A stretch of 64,000 nucleotides of DNA from Caulobacter sp. Root343 (GCF_001425745.1 NZ_LMDF01000006.1:568036-632035); one strand, 5' to 3'; positions 54,340-62,728 are shown, counted from the stretch's first letter. Program-made: numbers and translations. The notes: generated from the letters alone by a model not told the origin.

Positions 54340-54479
54340 GAAGCAGTCCCCTCACTTGAAGTTTTCGCTTTAGACAGCAAATTCGTAAATACAACGTGTC
54401 GTCGTTTTTATGTAATGCTTATGGGTTGGTTGTATCGTTGCTATCTATGCTAAGTATTTCTGAAAGTGGATAAATCTGA
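54340..54479 (-). promoter_or_regulatory. AT-rich leader of the receptor gene
   Basis: The gap between amidohydrolase and receptor genes is far poorer in GC than anything around it (long stretches such as TTTTTATGTAATGCTTATG and TATCTATGCTAAGTATTTCT). It probably holds a strong promoter with an UP element or a regulator site. I cannot name a motif with confidence. Confidence 0.45.
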
Positions 54480-56285
54480 TCAGTAGAGATCGACGTTATC
54501 TATTTCCATCCACAGTTTCTCGCCGCCTTTGCGGCCGCCCATGAACTCGACCTCGGTCAGGTCCGAGCCGGTCCATTCGCCCTTGGGGCCGCGTTCTCCG
54601 GCCGGCTTGAGGGCCGAGAACGGGATCTCCACGGTCTTCCAGGCCGAGCCCGCCGAGAACGGCGCCGACCAGCGGCCGCCGGCCGTGCTGACGCCCAGCG
54701 CGTAGTCGCCGTCGCCGCGCACCTCGAAGCGCACGCCCTTGAAGGCGCGGGCGTCGACGGGTTGGATCGAGCCGCGCGTCAGCGGGATGATCACCCCGGC
54801 GTAGGGCCTGGGCTTCATCGACATGCGAGCGTTGATCGACAGGGCGTGGCCCTGGTCGCCGCGAGCGATTACCTGGCTGACCTCGACGGTGCGGTCGAGG
54901 CCGCCGTCGGGATCGTCGGTGCGCAGGGTGTCGAGGCTGGAGCGGCCGTCGGCGCGCTCGAAATCATCGATCGCGGGCTTGGCCGGGATCGAGGGCAGGG
55001 TCGTGGCCTGGTTGGCCGTCATCGGCGGCGCGCCCGGGCCGAAGACCAGCTTGCCGTCGATCAGCACCCGGTCGGTCTTGCGCACGTCGCCGATGGTCTT
55101 CCAGGGTTCGCCCTTGATCAGGACGAGGTCGGCGCGCTTGCCCTTTTCGATCGTGCCGCGATCGCCCAGCAGGTTGATCACCTTGGCGCTGAGCGCGGTG
55201 CCGGCCATCAGGGCCTCCGTGGGCGTCAGGCCCGCGCGGACCATCAGCTCCATCTCGTGCAGGGTCGAGACGCCGTGGGGCGTGCCGGGCATGCCCGCGT
55301 CGGTGCCCAGGGCGATGATCACGCCCGCGTCGTGCAGCGCCTTGGCGTTGTGCAGGGCGTTGTCGAACTTCTTAAAGCTCTGCTTGACGCTGGGGCTCTC
55401 GTCCGGATCGCGCGGCGGCTGGCCCGGCTTGACGGGCTCGTAGACGGCCAGGGTCGGCGTGTCGGCCGTGCCGCCCGCCTTGAGGATGTCGATGGCCTCG
55501 GCGTCGAGGCGGCGGTCCTGCAGGCTGTGGGTGATGACGTCGACCTTGGCGCGGCCGGCGACCTCGCCGCGATCGACGCTGACGGTGTGGGTGAAGACCT
55601 TCAGGTCGTTCTTGTGGGCCTCGTCGACCAGGGCGGTCAGGGTCCACTCGTCCATGCTGGTGTTGTCGGGCGCGGTCCCGTAGCGCCAGCCGTCGGTGAA
55701 GGCCTTGATCAGGTCGGGCTTGTAGGGGACCAGCGCCTTGACCGCGGCGCGCGCCGCCTCGGGCGTGTTGACCCACTTGGTCGTGGCCGTGTCGGCCCAG
55801 TCGGCGCCGTGGCCGCCGGGCGTGCTCATGCGGGCCGCGAAATTGACGTGCGGGGCGACCAGGGTCGACAGCCACTGGCGGCGCGGCGCGAACGACTCGG
55901 GCGCGGCGTTGAAGTCGCTGACCGTGGTGACGCCGGCCGAGACATAGGCGGTGGCGATCTGCGGCGTGGTGGCGGGAACGCCGCCCGGCGTCCAGTGGGT
56001 GTGCAGGTCGAAGAAGCCCGGCAGCAGGGCCTCGCCCTTGGCGTCGATCACCTTGGCGTCGCGCGGCGCCTTCACGTCCGGTCCGACCTCGGCGATGCGC
56101 CCGTCGCGGATGATCACATTGGCCGGATGCGGCGCGGAGCCGGTGCCGTCGAACACCGTGGCGCCCATGATCGCGACCACGTCGGCATTGGCGGACTTGG
56201 CCGCCTGGGCGACCCCGAAGGCGGCCACGCCGAGGATCCCGGCCAGCGCCGTCGCGCCGAAAAAGCTTATCCGGACAGGCTTCAT
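54480..56285 (-). CDS. exported amidohydrolase fused to CIA30-like carbohydrate-binding domain
   Basis: A 601-residue exported protein. The signal is VRISFFGATALAGILGVAAF followed by GVAQA. Residues ~35-435 are a metal-dependent amidohydrolase (imidazolonepropionase/prolidase-like): GFFDLHTHWTPGG (metal His pair), DLIKAFTDGWRYG (probably the Lys or metal region), KVFTHTVSVDRGEV, VDVITHSLQDR and LGTDAGMPGTPHG (metal Asp). The last ~150 residues (IDDFERADGRSSLDTLRTDD to KLWMEIDNVDLY) look like a CIA30 / galactose-binding-like sandwich. Substrates of such enzymes include dipeptides and ureido compounds. The start at 56285 follows AGGGGAT; an upstream extension is not supported. Confidence 0.8.
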   Translation of the reverse strand: MKPVRISFFGATALAGILGVAAFGVAQAAKSANADVVAIMGATVFDGTGSAPHPANVIIRDGRIAEVGPDVKAPRDAKVIDAKGEALLPGFFDLHTHWTPGGVPATTPQIATAYVSAGVTTVSDFNAAPESFAPRRQWLSTLVAPHVNFAARMSTPGGHGADWADTATTKWVNTPEAARAAVKALVPYKPDLIKAFTDGWRYGTAPDNTSMDEWTLTALVDEAHKNDLKVFTHTVSVDRGEVAGRAKVDVITHSLQDRRLDAEAIDILKAGGTADTPTLAVYEPVKPGQPPRDPDESPSVKQSFKKFDNALHNAKALHDAGVIIALGTDAGMPGTPHGVSTLHEMELMVRAGLTPTEALMAGTALSAKVINLLGDRGTIEKGKRADLVLIKGEPWKTIGDVRKTDRVLIDGKLVFGPGAPPMTANQATTLPSIPAKPAIDDFERADGRSSLDTLRTDDPDGGLDRTVEVSQVIARGDQGHALSINARMSMKPRPYAGVIIPLTRGSIQPVDARAFKGVRFEVRGDGDYALGVSTAGGRWSAPFSAGSAWKTVEIPFSALKPAGERGPKGEWTGSDLTEVEFMGGRKGGEKLWMEIDNVDLY

Positions 56286-56396
56286 GATGGTGCGATCCCC
56301 TGGCGTCGCGCACTGCGATATCAGATCGACGGGTGAGACCACCGTTTCCGCCGGTCCGCCGCGAAACTTTTTGGATCTTGTACGGGTCCGCGCGCG

Positions 56397-56894
56397 CTAG
56401 GCGTCGTCCGGTTTGGGCACGACGCTGATCGTGCCGCCGGCTTCCAGCGTCGCCAGGCTGACGTCCTTGGCGTCGGCGGCCTGCTCCATGCGTAAGCCTT
56501 CGGCGAGGTCGGCGCGGCTGATCGCGTGCCGGCGCAAGGCGTCTTTATCGACGACGCCGTCGCGCACCAGAACTACCGGCGCGCCCTTGAACAGCCGTGC
56601 GACGACGTTCCATCGTAAGGTCGCCATGGCCAGCAGGCGATGCAGCACGACGACCACCAGGGTGGCGGCCAGCCCGCCGAAGAACGGCGCCTTGCCGGTC
56701 ATCGCGCGGCTGAGGTTCGAGCCGATGATGATCGCCACGATGATGTCCAGCGGGGTGATCTGCGAGAATGTCCTTCGGCCGGCGACGCGGATGCAGACGA
56801 CGCCGAACAGGAACAGCAGCACCGCGCGGACGCAAAGCTGGCCGATACTCGCCGCGCCGGTGTCGGGACCGATCAGAAGGCGGAAGGTTTCCAT
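56397..56894 (-). CDS. DUF421 family membrane protein (YetF-like)
   Basis: A 165-residue protein with three N-terminal helices (GQLCVRAVLLFLFGVVCIRVAG, LDIIVAIIIGSNLSRAM, FGGLAATLVVVVLHRLL) and a cytosolic domain (WNVVARLFKGAPVVLVRDGV, RRHAISRADLAEGLR). It matches DUF421/YetF, a widespread bacterial family of unclear role. It starts at 56894, 44 bases after the SDR gene. In that short gap, AGAAC and CGTT lie 16 bases apart, similar to general-stress (EcfG-type) promoters with GGAAC-N16-CGTT. Confidence 0.85.
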   Translation of the reverse strand: METFRLLIGPDTGAASIGQLCVRAVLLFLFGVVCIRVAGRRTFSQITPLDIIVAIIIGSNLSRAMTGKAPFFGGLAATLVVVVLHRLLAMATLRWNVVARLFKGAPVVLVRDGVVDKDALRRHAISRADLAEGLRMEQAADAKDVSLATLEAGGTISVVPKPDDA

Positions 56895-56938
56895 GCGGAT
56901 CTAACGGACGTCGGACGGCGTGGTTCTCGGCGCTGAGC

Positions 56939-57709
56939 CTAGGCGCCTTGGCCCCAGTTGGTCTCCAGCCCGCCGTCGATCGTGAAGCTCTGGCCGGTGA
57001 TGTAGTCGGCGTCCTCGGAGGCAAGATAGACCGCCAGCCTCCCGATCTCGCGCGGTTCGCCGGCCCGCTGCAGCGGGATGTTCTTCTTGATGTTCTCCCG
57101 ACCCTCGGGGCTCTCGATCCGTTCCAGCGTCGGCGGCGCGCGCGTCAGGCCGGGGGCGATGGCGTTGACGGTCGTCCTCTGCGGGGCCAGCTCCAGCGCC
57201 AGGCCGCGCGTGAAGCTCAGCAACCCGCCCTTGGCGGCGTTGTAGGCGGTGTATTTCGGGCTGGGCGTGACCTCGTGCACCGAGGTGATGTTGATGATCT
57301 TGCCGCCGCCGCCGCGCCGCCGCACGAACTCGCGGCTGCAGAAGAATGGGCCGTAGAGGTCGACCTTGAGCATCCGGTCGAAGTCGGCCGTCGGGGTCTC
57401 GGCGAACGGGGCCTTTTTAATGTCGGTGGCGCCGGCGTTGTTGACCAGGATGTCCGGTGTGCCCAAGGCCTCGCCGACCCCGTCGAACAGGGCGCTGACC
57501 GAAGTCTCGTCGGCCTGGTCCAGGCGCGTGACGAACGCGCGGCGACCGCACGCCTCGACCTTGCGACGGGTCTCGGCCGCGCCGGCCTCGTCGTGCAGAT
57601 AGGTGATGGCCACGTCCGCGCCTTCGCGGGCCAGTTCCTCGGCGATGCCCTGGCCGATCCCCGAGTCCGATCCGGTGACGATCGCGATCCTGCCGTTCAG
57701 CTGTCCCAT
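56939..57709 (-). CDS. short-chain dehydrogenase/reductase, glucose-1-dehydrogenase-like
   Basis: A 256-residue classical SDR. The cofactor loop is TGSDSGIGQG (TGxxxGIG), the NNAG strand is VNNAGATDIKK, and the catalytic Ser-Tyr-Lys is in NITSVHEVTPSPKYTAYNAAKGG (Tyr ~ residue 160, Lys + 4). Similar proteins oxidise sugars such as glucose or reduce keto acids. AGGA lies seven bases before the ATG at 57709. It is divergent from the GH65-like gene across 110 bp, and they may serve related sugars. Confidence 0.88.
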   Translation of the reverse strand: MGQLNGRIAIVTGSDSGIGQGIAEELAREGADVAITYLHDEAGAAETRRKVEACGRRAFVTRLDQADETSVSALFDGVGEALGTPDILVNNAGATDIKKAPFAETPTADFDRMLKVDLYGPFFCSREFVRRRGGGGKIINITSVHEVTPSPKYTAYNAAKGGLLSFTRGLALELAPQRTTVNAIAPGLTRAPPTLERIESPEGRENIKKNIPLQRAGEPREIGRLAVYLASEDADYITGQSFTIDGGLETNWGQGA

Positions 57710-57725
57710 GGCGTGGTCCTCCTGC

Positions 57726-57770
57726 CGTTGCGCCACCAGCAACGCCCGGCGAAGGCCCTGGGTTCGAACC
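57726..57770. promoter_or_regulatory. two dyads in the SDR / GH65 divergent region
   Basis: CGTTGC and GCAACG (57726-57731 and 57739-57744) form an inverted repeat with a seven-base spacer, and GGTTCGAACC (57761-57770) is a perfect palindrome. Both lie between divergent start codons and could be operators. Confidence 0.4.
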
Positions 57771-57819
57771 TTTGGCGCGGTCGGGGAGTTGAGTGGATCT
57801 GCGCCTTGAGAGGGAGAAG

Positions 57820-59904
57820 ATGTCGCGACCCATCAGTCCTCCGCCCGTTTCCGGTGATGGAGGCCCGGATCTGCCCGCCTATGTCAGCAACGGCCTGATC
57901 GGCCTGCGGGTGCGCTGCCAGCCGCTTCAGGCGGGGATGGCCCTGGTCAACGGCTATGCCGGCGAGGATCCCGAACGCCAGATCGAGGCCGCCGCGCCCG
58001 CGCCCTATCCATTGGCGGGCGACATCGCCATCGGCGGCGTCTGGTTGTCGGACCTTCCGCACCAGGCCAGCGATCTGGAGCAGGCCTACGACTTCTCTTG
58101 CGGAGAACTGACCAGCCGCTTCGTCTTCACCGCCCAGGGGCGCCGCCTCGACTGCTCGGTGCTGACCTTCGCCAGCCGCGAGGATCCGACCCTGGTCTGC
58201 CAGGAGATCACCGTGGAGGTCGACGGCGCCTGCGACGTTCAGCTCCGCGCCGGGATCGCCACGGCGGGGGTTCTGGGGCGCGCCCTGCGGTTCTTGCGCG
58301 ATACGCCGGGCGAGGCCGTTCAGCACAGCGACGGCGGACTGCTTTGGGAATCCGCCGGCGCGATATGTGAGGTGGGCCTGGCCTATGTCACCGAGCTGTC
58401 CGGCGGGGCGACGAGCGAGATCGAGCCGGTTCGGCCTGCTCTGGACGCCACGGGCCTGATCACCACCTACGGCTTCCGGGCCCGGGCCGGGACGACCTAT
58501 CGCCTGCGCCAGATCACCAGCCTCGTGCCCAGCGCCCTGCACACCCGCCCGGCCGAGCAGGCCACGCGCATGGCGGCCAAGGCCCGGCACGACGGCTTCG
58601 AGGCGATCCGCGCCGAGAACCGCCTGGCCTGGGACGAGATCTGGAAAGGTCGCGTCCGCCTGGTTGGCGCCGAGCCGCGCTGGCAGGCCCTGGCCGATGC
58701 GGCGTTCTTCTATCTGAACAGCTCGGTCCACGCCTCGGCCTGTTCGTCGACCTCGATCTTCGGCCTCTCGATCTGGCACGACTATCACTACTATTACGGC
58801 CACGTGATGTGGGACATCGAGGCCTTCGCCGTTCCCGTCCTGACCTTCCTCCAGCCCCAGGCCGCCGCCGCCCTGCTGGACTATCGCCACCGCAATCTCG
58901 ACCAGGCCCGCGCCAACGCCAAGCTCATGGGCCGGGCCGGCGCGCAGTTTCCCTGGGAGAGCTCGCCCTCGCGCGGCGAGGAGGCCGCGCCGCTGCCAGG
59001 CACGGCCGCCTGGCACGAGGACCACGCGTCGATGGACGTGGCGCGCGCCTTCGCCCTCTATGCCGACGCGACGGGGGATGCGGAGTTTCGGCTCGAAAAG
59101 GCTTGGCCGGTGCTGGCGGCTGTCGCCGACTGGATCGTATCGCGCGCGCACCGCGCCGCCGAGGGCTACGAGATCCGCGCCTCGATGGGCATCGCCGAGC
59201 GCGAGCAGGAGGTCGACAACGCCGCCTTCAGCAACATGGCCGCCGTGGTGGTGCTGAGGGACGCGATCCGCACGGGCGAGCGGCTGGGGCGCCAGATCAA
59301 TCCGGCGTGGCGCGCGATCGCGGGGAACATGATCCTGCCGCGGCGGGGCGACGTCGTCGTCTCGCACGACGGCTATCGCAAGAACGAGGAAAAGGGCGCG
59401 ACGCCTGATCCGCTGATGGGACTCTGGCCGTTCGGCTTCGAGCTCGCGCCCCACGAAGAGCAGGCGACCCTGCGGTTCTATCTCGACCAGGCCGACAACT
59501 ATCTAGGCAGCCCGATGCTGTCGGCGCTGTACGGAGCCTGGGCCGCGCGAACGGGCGATCGCGCCTTGGCGCTGAAGCTGCTCGAGGAGGGTTACGCCCA
59601 GTTCGAGACCGGGCGTTTCAGCCAGATCCTGGAATATCGGCCCGACCGGTTTCCCGAACAGCCCCGCGCGGGTCCGTTCTTCGCCAACATGGGCGGGTTC
59701 CTCAGCAGCCTGCTGCTGGGCTTTCCGCGCCTGGAGCCGGACGAGGGCGCGCCGGAAGGCTGGGGGCGAGCGACCGTCGTCCTGCCGCGAGGCTGGGAGG
59801 CGATCGAGATCAATCGGTTGTGGGTGCGCGGCCGACCCATGCGCCTGGTCGCGCGTGACGGCCAGGTCGCCAGCCTGACGCTGCTGGAGGAGGATTTCAC
59901 ATGA
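57820..59904 (+). CDS. GH65-type glycoside hydrolase/phosphorylase-like enzyme
   Basis: A 694-residue protein of the GH65 / maltose-phosphorylase-like superfamily, with an N-terminal beta-sandwich (about 1-260: YVSNGLIGLRVRCQPLQAGM) and a (alpha/alpha)6 barrel (FFYLNSSVHASACSSTSIFG, WHDYHYYYGHVMWDIEAFAV, FPWESSPSRGEEAAP, WHEDHASMDVARAFALYADA). The likely acid is in RGEEAAP or WHEDH. The closest animal and bacterial relatives are ATHL1-like glucosidases. No signal peptide, so it acts in the cytosol on alpha-glucosides. The ATG at 57820 with GAGAGGGAG is chosen over a GTG at 57793. The stop overlaps the next gene by four bases. Confidence 0.82.
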   Translation: MSRPISPPPVSGDGGPDLPAYVSNGLIGLRVRCQPLQAGMALVNGYAGEDPERQIEAAAPAPYPLAGDIAIGGVWLSDLPHQASDLEQAYDFSCGELTSRFVFTAQGRRLDCSVLTFASREDPTLVCQEITVEVDGACDVQLRAGIATAGVLGRALRFLRDTPGEAVQHSDGGLLWESAGAICEVGLAYVTELSGGATSEIEPVRPALDATGLITTYGFRARAGTTYRLRQITSLVPSALHTRPAEQATRMAAKARHDGFEAIRAENRLAWDEIWKGRVRLVGAEPRWQALADAAFFYLNSSVHASACSSTSIFGLSIWHDYHYYYGHVMWDIEAFAVPVLTFLQPQAAAALLDYRHRNLDQARANAKLMGRAGAQFPWESSPSRGEEAAPLPGTAAWHEDHASMDVARAFALYADATGDAEFRLEKAWPVLAAVADWIVSRAHRAAEGYEIRASMGIAEREQEVDNAAFSNMAAVVVLRDAIRTGERLGRQINPAWRAIAGNMILPRRGDVVVSHDGYRKNEEKGATPDPLMGLWPFGFELAPHEEQATLRFYLDQADNYLGSPMLSALYGAWAARTGDRALALKLLEEGYAQFETGRFSQILEYRPDRFPEQPRAGPFFANMGGFLSSLLLGFPRLEPDEGAPEGWGRATVVLPRGWEAIEINRLWVRGRPMRLVARDGQVASLTLLEEDFT

Positions 59905-60317
59905 AGCGCTACGCCTATGCCTGGCTGACCGGGCTGTTCTTCTTCGTCTCGATCATCGGCCATTGGGCCTTCGGCTGGTTCGCCTTCGTCGACGAACAGC
60001 AGAGCCTGCACCAGGCGCCGCAACTCGCGCCCTATCTGGTCGAGATGGGGCGCGACACCTTCGAGAACTGGCAGTCGGAGTTCCTGCAGCTGATCTGGCA
60101 GGTCGTGGGCCTGGCCTATTTCCTCTATGTCGGCTCGCCGTCCTCGAAGGAGAACGACGACCGCTCCGAGGCCAAGCTGGACGCCCTGATCCGGCTCCAG
60201 GCCGGCGAGCGGGCCGAGGACATCATCGCCGAGATCGACCGCCGCTTCCTGCGAACGGGCGGTCACTCCAAGCCGCATGGCCACGGCGCGCCGGACGTCG
60301 TCGTCGGCCGGGAGTAG
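59901..60317 (+). CDS. small membrane protein, DUF6766-like
   Basis: A 138-residue protein with two helices (YAWLTGLFFFVSIIGHWAFGWF and LQLIWQVVGLAYFLYVG) and a charged C-terminus (KLDALIRLQAGERAEDII). It resembles the DUF6766 family of Caulobacterales and Rhizobiales. The four-base ATGA overlap with the GH65-like gene shows translational coupling, but a functional link between a membrane protein and a cytosolic glucosidase is not evident. Confidence 0.72.
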   Translation: MKRYAYAWLTGLFFFVSIIGHWAFGWFAFVDEQQSLHQAPQLAPYLVEMGRDTFENWQSEFLQLIWQVVGLAYFLYVGSPSSKENDDRSEAKLDALIRLQAGERAEDIIAEIDRRFLRTGGHSKPHGHGAPDVVVGRE

Positions 60318-60419
60318 CGGACCGGGCGCTGCCAAACGCGCCGCCATCCAGGGGTTTGTGATCAAAAAGGCATCACCGGCCTCGTCTTCACGCTATCGCC
60401 AAAGATGGGCTTGGCTGGA

Positions 60420-60432
60420 GTTATGATATAAC
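60420..60432. promoter_or_regulatory. Zur-box-like site before the zinc receptor gene
   Basis: GTTATGATATAAC differs at one position from the GTTATAATATAAC core of the Zur operator known in gammaproteobacteria and used in a similar form in alphaproteobacteria. It lies about 40 bases before the receptor ATG, so zinc-loaded Zur would block transcription. Confidence 0.72.
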
Positions 60433-60469
60433 ATACTAAGCCGCAGTTCGCTTTTTCTGGAGAAGCCAA

Positions 60470-62467
60470 ATGCGGCTGCGTTCGATGGTGTTGACGGCGT
60501 CCAGCGCTGGGGTCCTGCTAGGGTTGGGCGCGGGTGCGCACGCCCAGGATCTGGGGCATTCTTCGGTGTCGGAGGTGGTGATCACCGCCTCGCCGCTGGC
60601 CGGCGACCCCGACCGCTTCGCCACCATCGTCGAGCAGGTGACCCGTGACCAGGTGCTGAGCAACGGCGGCGCCAGTCTGGCCGACGCCCTGCGCAACGTG
60701 CCTGGCGTCGCCGGGACGGGCTTCGCGGCCGGCGCCAGCCGTCCGGTGATCCGTGGCATGGACGCCCAGCGCGTGAAGCTGGCCGAGAACGGCCTCTCCA
60801 GCTCGGACGTCTCGGACGTCGGTCCCGACCACGGCGTGCCGATCGATCCGCTCGCGGCCCAGCAGATCGAGGTGGTTCGCGGCGCGGCCACCCTGCGCTA
60901 CGGCAGCCAGGCGATCGGCGGCGTGGTCAACGTCATCAACAACCGCATTCCCATGAAGCCGATCGACGGGATCGAGGGCGAGGCCACCACGGCCTATTCC
61001 ACGAGCTCGGCGACGGGTGAAGGCACGGTCAGCCTCGACGCGGGGCAGGGCCCGTTCGCGGTCCACCTGGACGGCTTCGGTCGCCGGGCCAGCGACTACG
61101 ACACGCCCGACGGCAAACAGCCCAACTCGTTCTTCCATGGCAACGGCTATTCCGCCGGCGCGTCCTACTTCTTCGGCGACGACAGCCGGGTCGGCGCCAG
61201 CGGCACGCACTACGCGGCCCGCTACGGCATCCCGTCCGACGACACCTTCATTCGCATGAAGCAGGACAAGGGCGCGTTCGGCGGATCGTTCAAGTTCGGC
61301 GAGGGCCTGCTGCAGCGGGTGAACGTCGACGCCGGCTATGCCGACTACTCTCACAGCGAGATCGACCCGGAAGGCAATGTCGTCCTGTCCACCTTCAACA
61401 ACAAGGAGTGGGACGGGCGGATGGAGGCGTTGTTCGGCGCCATGGGGCCGCTGTCGGCCTCGGCCGTCGGCGTCCAGTTCCAGGACCGCAAATTCGCCGC
61501 CCTCGGCGAAGGGGCCGACTATCTGCTGCCAACCCACACCCGCAGCGGCGCGGCCTTCGCCTTCGTCGAGGCGCCGGTGGGCGCCCTGCAGTTCCAGGGC
61601 GCGCTGCGTGTCGAGCGCATCCGGATCGACGGCACGCCGGCCTCTGGCGTCGAGACGCGCCGCAACTACACGCCGTTCAGCGCCTCGGCCGGCTTCACCT
61701 ACGACGCTTCCGACGCCCTGCGCCTGGGCCTGACGGCGGCCTCGGCGGCGCGCGCGCCGGCCCAGACGGAACTGTTCGCCCGCGGCCCGCACGACGGCCC
61801 CGCGACCTACGAAACCGGCAATCCCGACCTGAAGCTCGAGCGCGCCAACTCGCTGGAGGCCACCGCCCGCTACAAGCTCGGGACGGCCGGCCGCATCGAG
61901 GCCTCGGTCTGGGGCGCGCGCTTCGACAACTACATCTACGGCGCCCTGACGGGCCGTCTCTGCGACGAGGACGGCGTCTGCGCCGCTGGCGGGCCTGGCG
62001 ACCTGAAGGAACTCAACTACGGTCAACGCGACGCCAGCTTCTGGGGCGTCGAGGCCAAGGCGTTCTTCCCGCTGACCTCGGTGGCGGGCGGCAAGCTGTC
62101 GGGCCAGGTGCTGGGCGACTATGTCCGCGCCAAGTTCGCGGGCGGCGGCGGCGACGTGCCGCGGATCCAGCCCGGCCGCTTCGGCGGCGGCCTCGACTGG
62201 GCCAACGATTCGTTCGACGCCAGCTTCCTGGTGCTGGCGGTGTCCGCGCAGGACCATGTCGGCGTGGCCGATCCGGCGACCGATGGCTACACCTCGGTCG
62301 ACGCCCAACTGCGCTGGAAGCCGTTCAAGGCCAAGCCGGGGATCGAGCTTCTGCTGGTGGGCCACAACCTCGCCGACGAGACGATCCGCAACGCCACCGC
62401 GCTGAACAAGGACTCGGTGGTGATGCCCGGTCGCGACGTGCGGCTGGTGCTGAGCGCCAAGTTCTGA
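60470..62467 (+). CDS. ZnuD-type TonB-dependent zinc receptor
   Basis: A 665-residue outer-membrane receptor. The signal is LTASSAGVLLGLGAGAHAQ, and the plug holds VTRDQVLSNGGASLADALRN, PVIRGMDAQRVKLAENGL, the ZnuD-like VGPDHGVPIDPLAAQQIEVV and RYGSQAIGGVVNVINNRIPM. The barrel ends with GRDVRLVLSAKF (terminal Phe). ZnuD receptors import zinc or zinc chelates in Neisseria and other species. A Zur-box-like site directly upstream is independent support. GGAG lies seven bases before the ATG at 60470. A hairpin terminator follows. Confidence 0.9.
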   Translation: MRLRSMVLTASSAGVLLGLGAGAHAQDLGHSSVSEVVITASPLAGDPDRFATIVEQVTRDQVLSNGGASLADALRNVPGVAGTGFAAGASRPVIRGMDAQRVKLAENGLSSSDVSDVGPDHGVPIDPLAAQQIEVVRGAATLRYGSQAIGGVVNVINNRIPMKPIDGIEGEATTAYSTSSATGEGTVSLDAGQGPFAVHLDGFGRRASDYDTPDGKQPNSFFHGNGYSAGASYFFGDDSRVGASGTHYAARYGIPSDDTFIRMKQDKGAFGGSFKFGEGLLQRVNVDAGYADYSHSEIDPEGNVVLSTFNNKEWDGRMEALFGAMGPLSASAVGVQFQDRKFAALGEGADYLLPTHTRSGAAFAFVEAPVGALQFQGALRVERIRIDGTPASGVETRRNYTPFSASAGFTYDASDALRLGLTAASAARAPAQTELFARGPHDGPATYETGNPDLKLERANSLEATARYKLGTAGRIEASVWGARFDNYIYGALTGRLCDEDGVCAAGGPGDLKELNYGQRDASFWGVEAKAFFPLTSVAGGKLSGQVLGDYVRAKFAGGGGDVPRIQPGRFGGGLDWANDSFDASFLVLAVSAQDHVGVADPATDGYTSVDAQLRWKPFKAKPGIELLLVGHNLADETIRNATALNKDSVVMPGRDVRLVLSAKF

Positions 62468-62477
62468 CGCTGGGGGA

Positions 62478-62509
62478 CCTCGGCGGGCGCCGCCCCGCCG
62501 AGGGACTTT
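62478..62509 (+). terminator. terminator of the zinc receptor gene
   Basis: CCTCGGCGGG (62478-62487) and CCCGCCGAGG (62494-62503) form a perfect ten-base stem with a six-base loop, ten bases after the stop, followed by GACTTT. The T run is short. Confidence 0.6.
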
Positions 62510-62527
62510 CGAAGGCGCCTCGGACCT

Positions 62528-62556
62528 CTTGACGCGGACCGCGCGCGACCTAACTC
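62528..62556 (+). promoter_or_regulatory. promoter of the ROSE-like leader
   Basis: CTTGAC (62528-62533) and TAACTC (62551-62556) are 17 bases apart, which places the transcript start near 62563, just before the first leader hairpin. A CTTG -35 fits sigma-32 as well as sigma-70 promoters. Confidence 0.45.
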
Positions 62557-62566
62557 ATCGCTTGCC

Positions 62567-62644
62567 GCCGGGCGCCGAAAGGGCCCGGCCCTGGGGCGTG
62601 CGAACGCCGCCCCTCATGTCCAACTTGCTTTCGAGGAGATGGAA
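62567..62644 (+). ncRNA. ROSE-like RNA thermometer
   Basis: Three hairpins in a row. (1) GCCGGGC...GCCCGGC (62567-62589) with GAAA loop. (2) GGGGCG...CGCCCC (62593-62613). (3) CCAACTTGCTTTCGAGGAG then ATGG (62620-62642). In the third, TTGCT faces the ribosome site AGGAG so that U-A, C-G and U-A pairs flank a G-G mismatch: the UUGCU/AGGAG signature of ROSE elements, which open on heating and release the ribosome site. In other alphaproteobacteria these sit before small heat-shock genes. Confidence 0.72.
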
Positions 62645-62728
62645 ATGAGCACCGTGTTCGATTTTTCTCCGCTTCATGACTCGCTGATCGACCAGGCGGC
62701 CGCGCCAAAAGCGCGGCAGGCGGCCTAG
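62645..62728 (+). CDS. 27-codon ORF under the thermometer; Hsp20 N-terminus-like
   Basis: The frame reads MSTVFDFSPLHDSLIDQAAA then PKARQAA and stops. The beginning, FDFSPLxxS, is like the first residues of alphaproteobacterial IbpA/Hsp20 proteins (FDLSPLYRS), but the alpha-crystallin domain is missing. AGGAG lies six bases before the ATG in the thermometer hairpin. It may be the stump of a deleted Hsp20 gene, or a real heat-induced micropeptide. Continued translation across the stop is not possible in any frame. Confidence 0.5.
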   Translation: MSTVFDFSPLHDSLIDQAAAPKARQAA

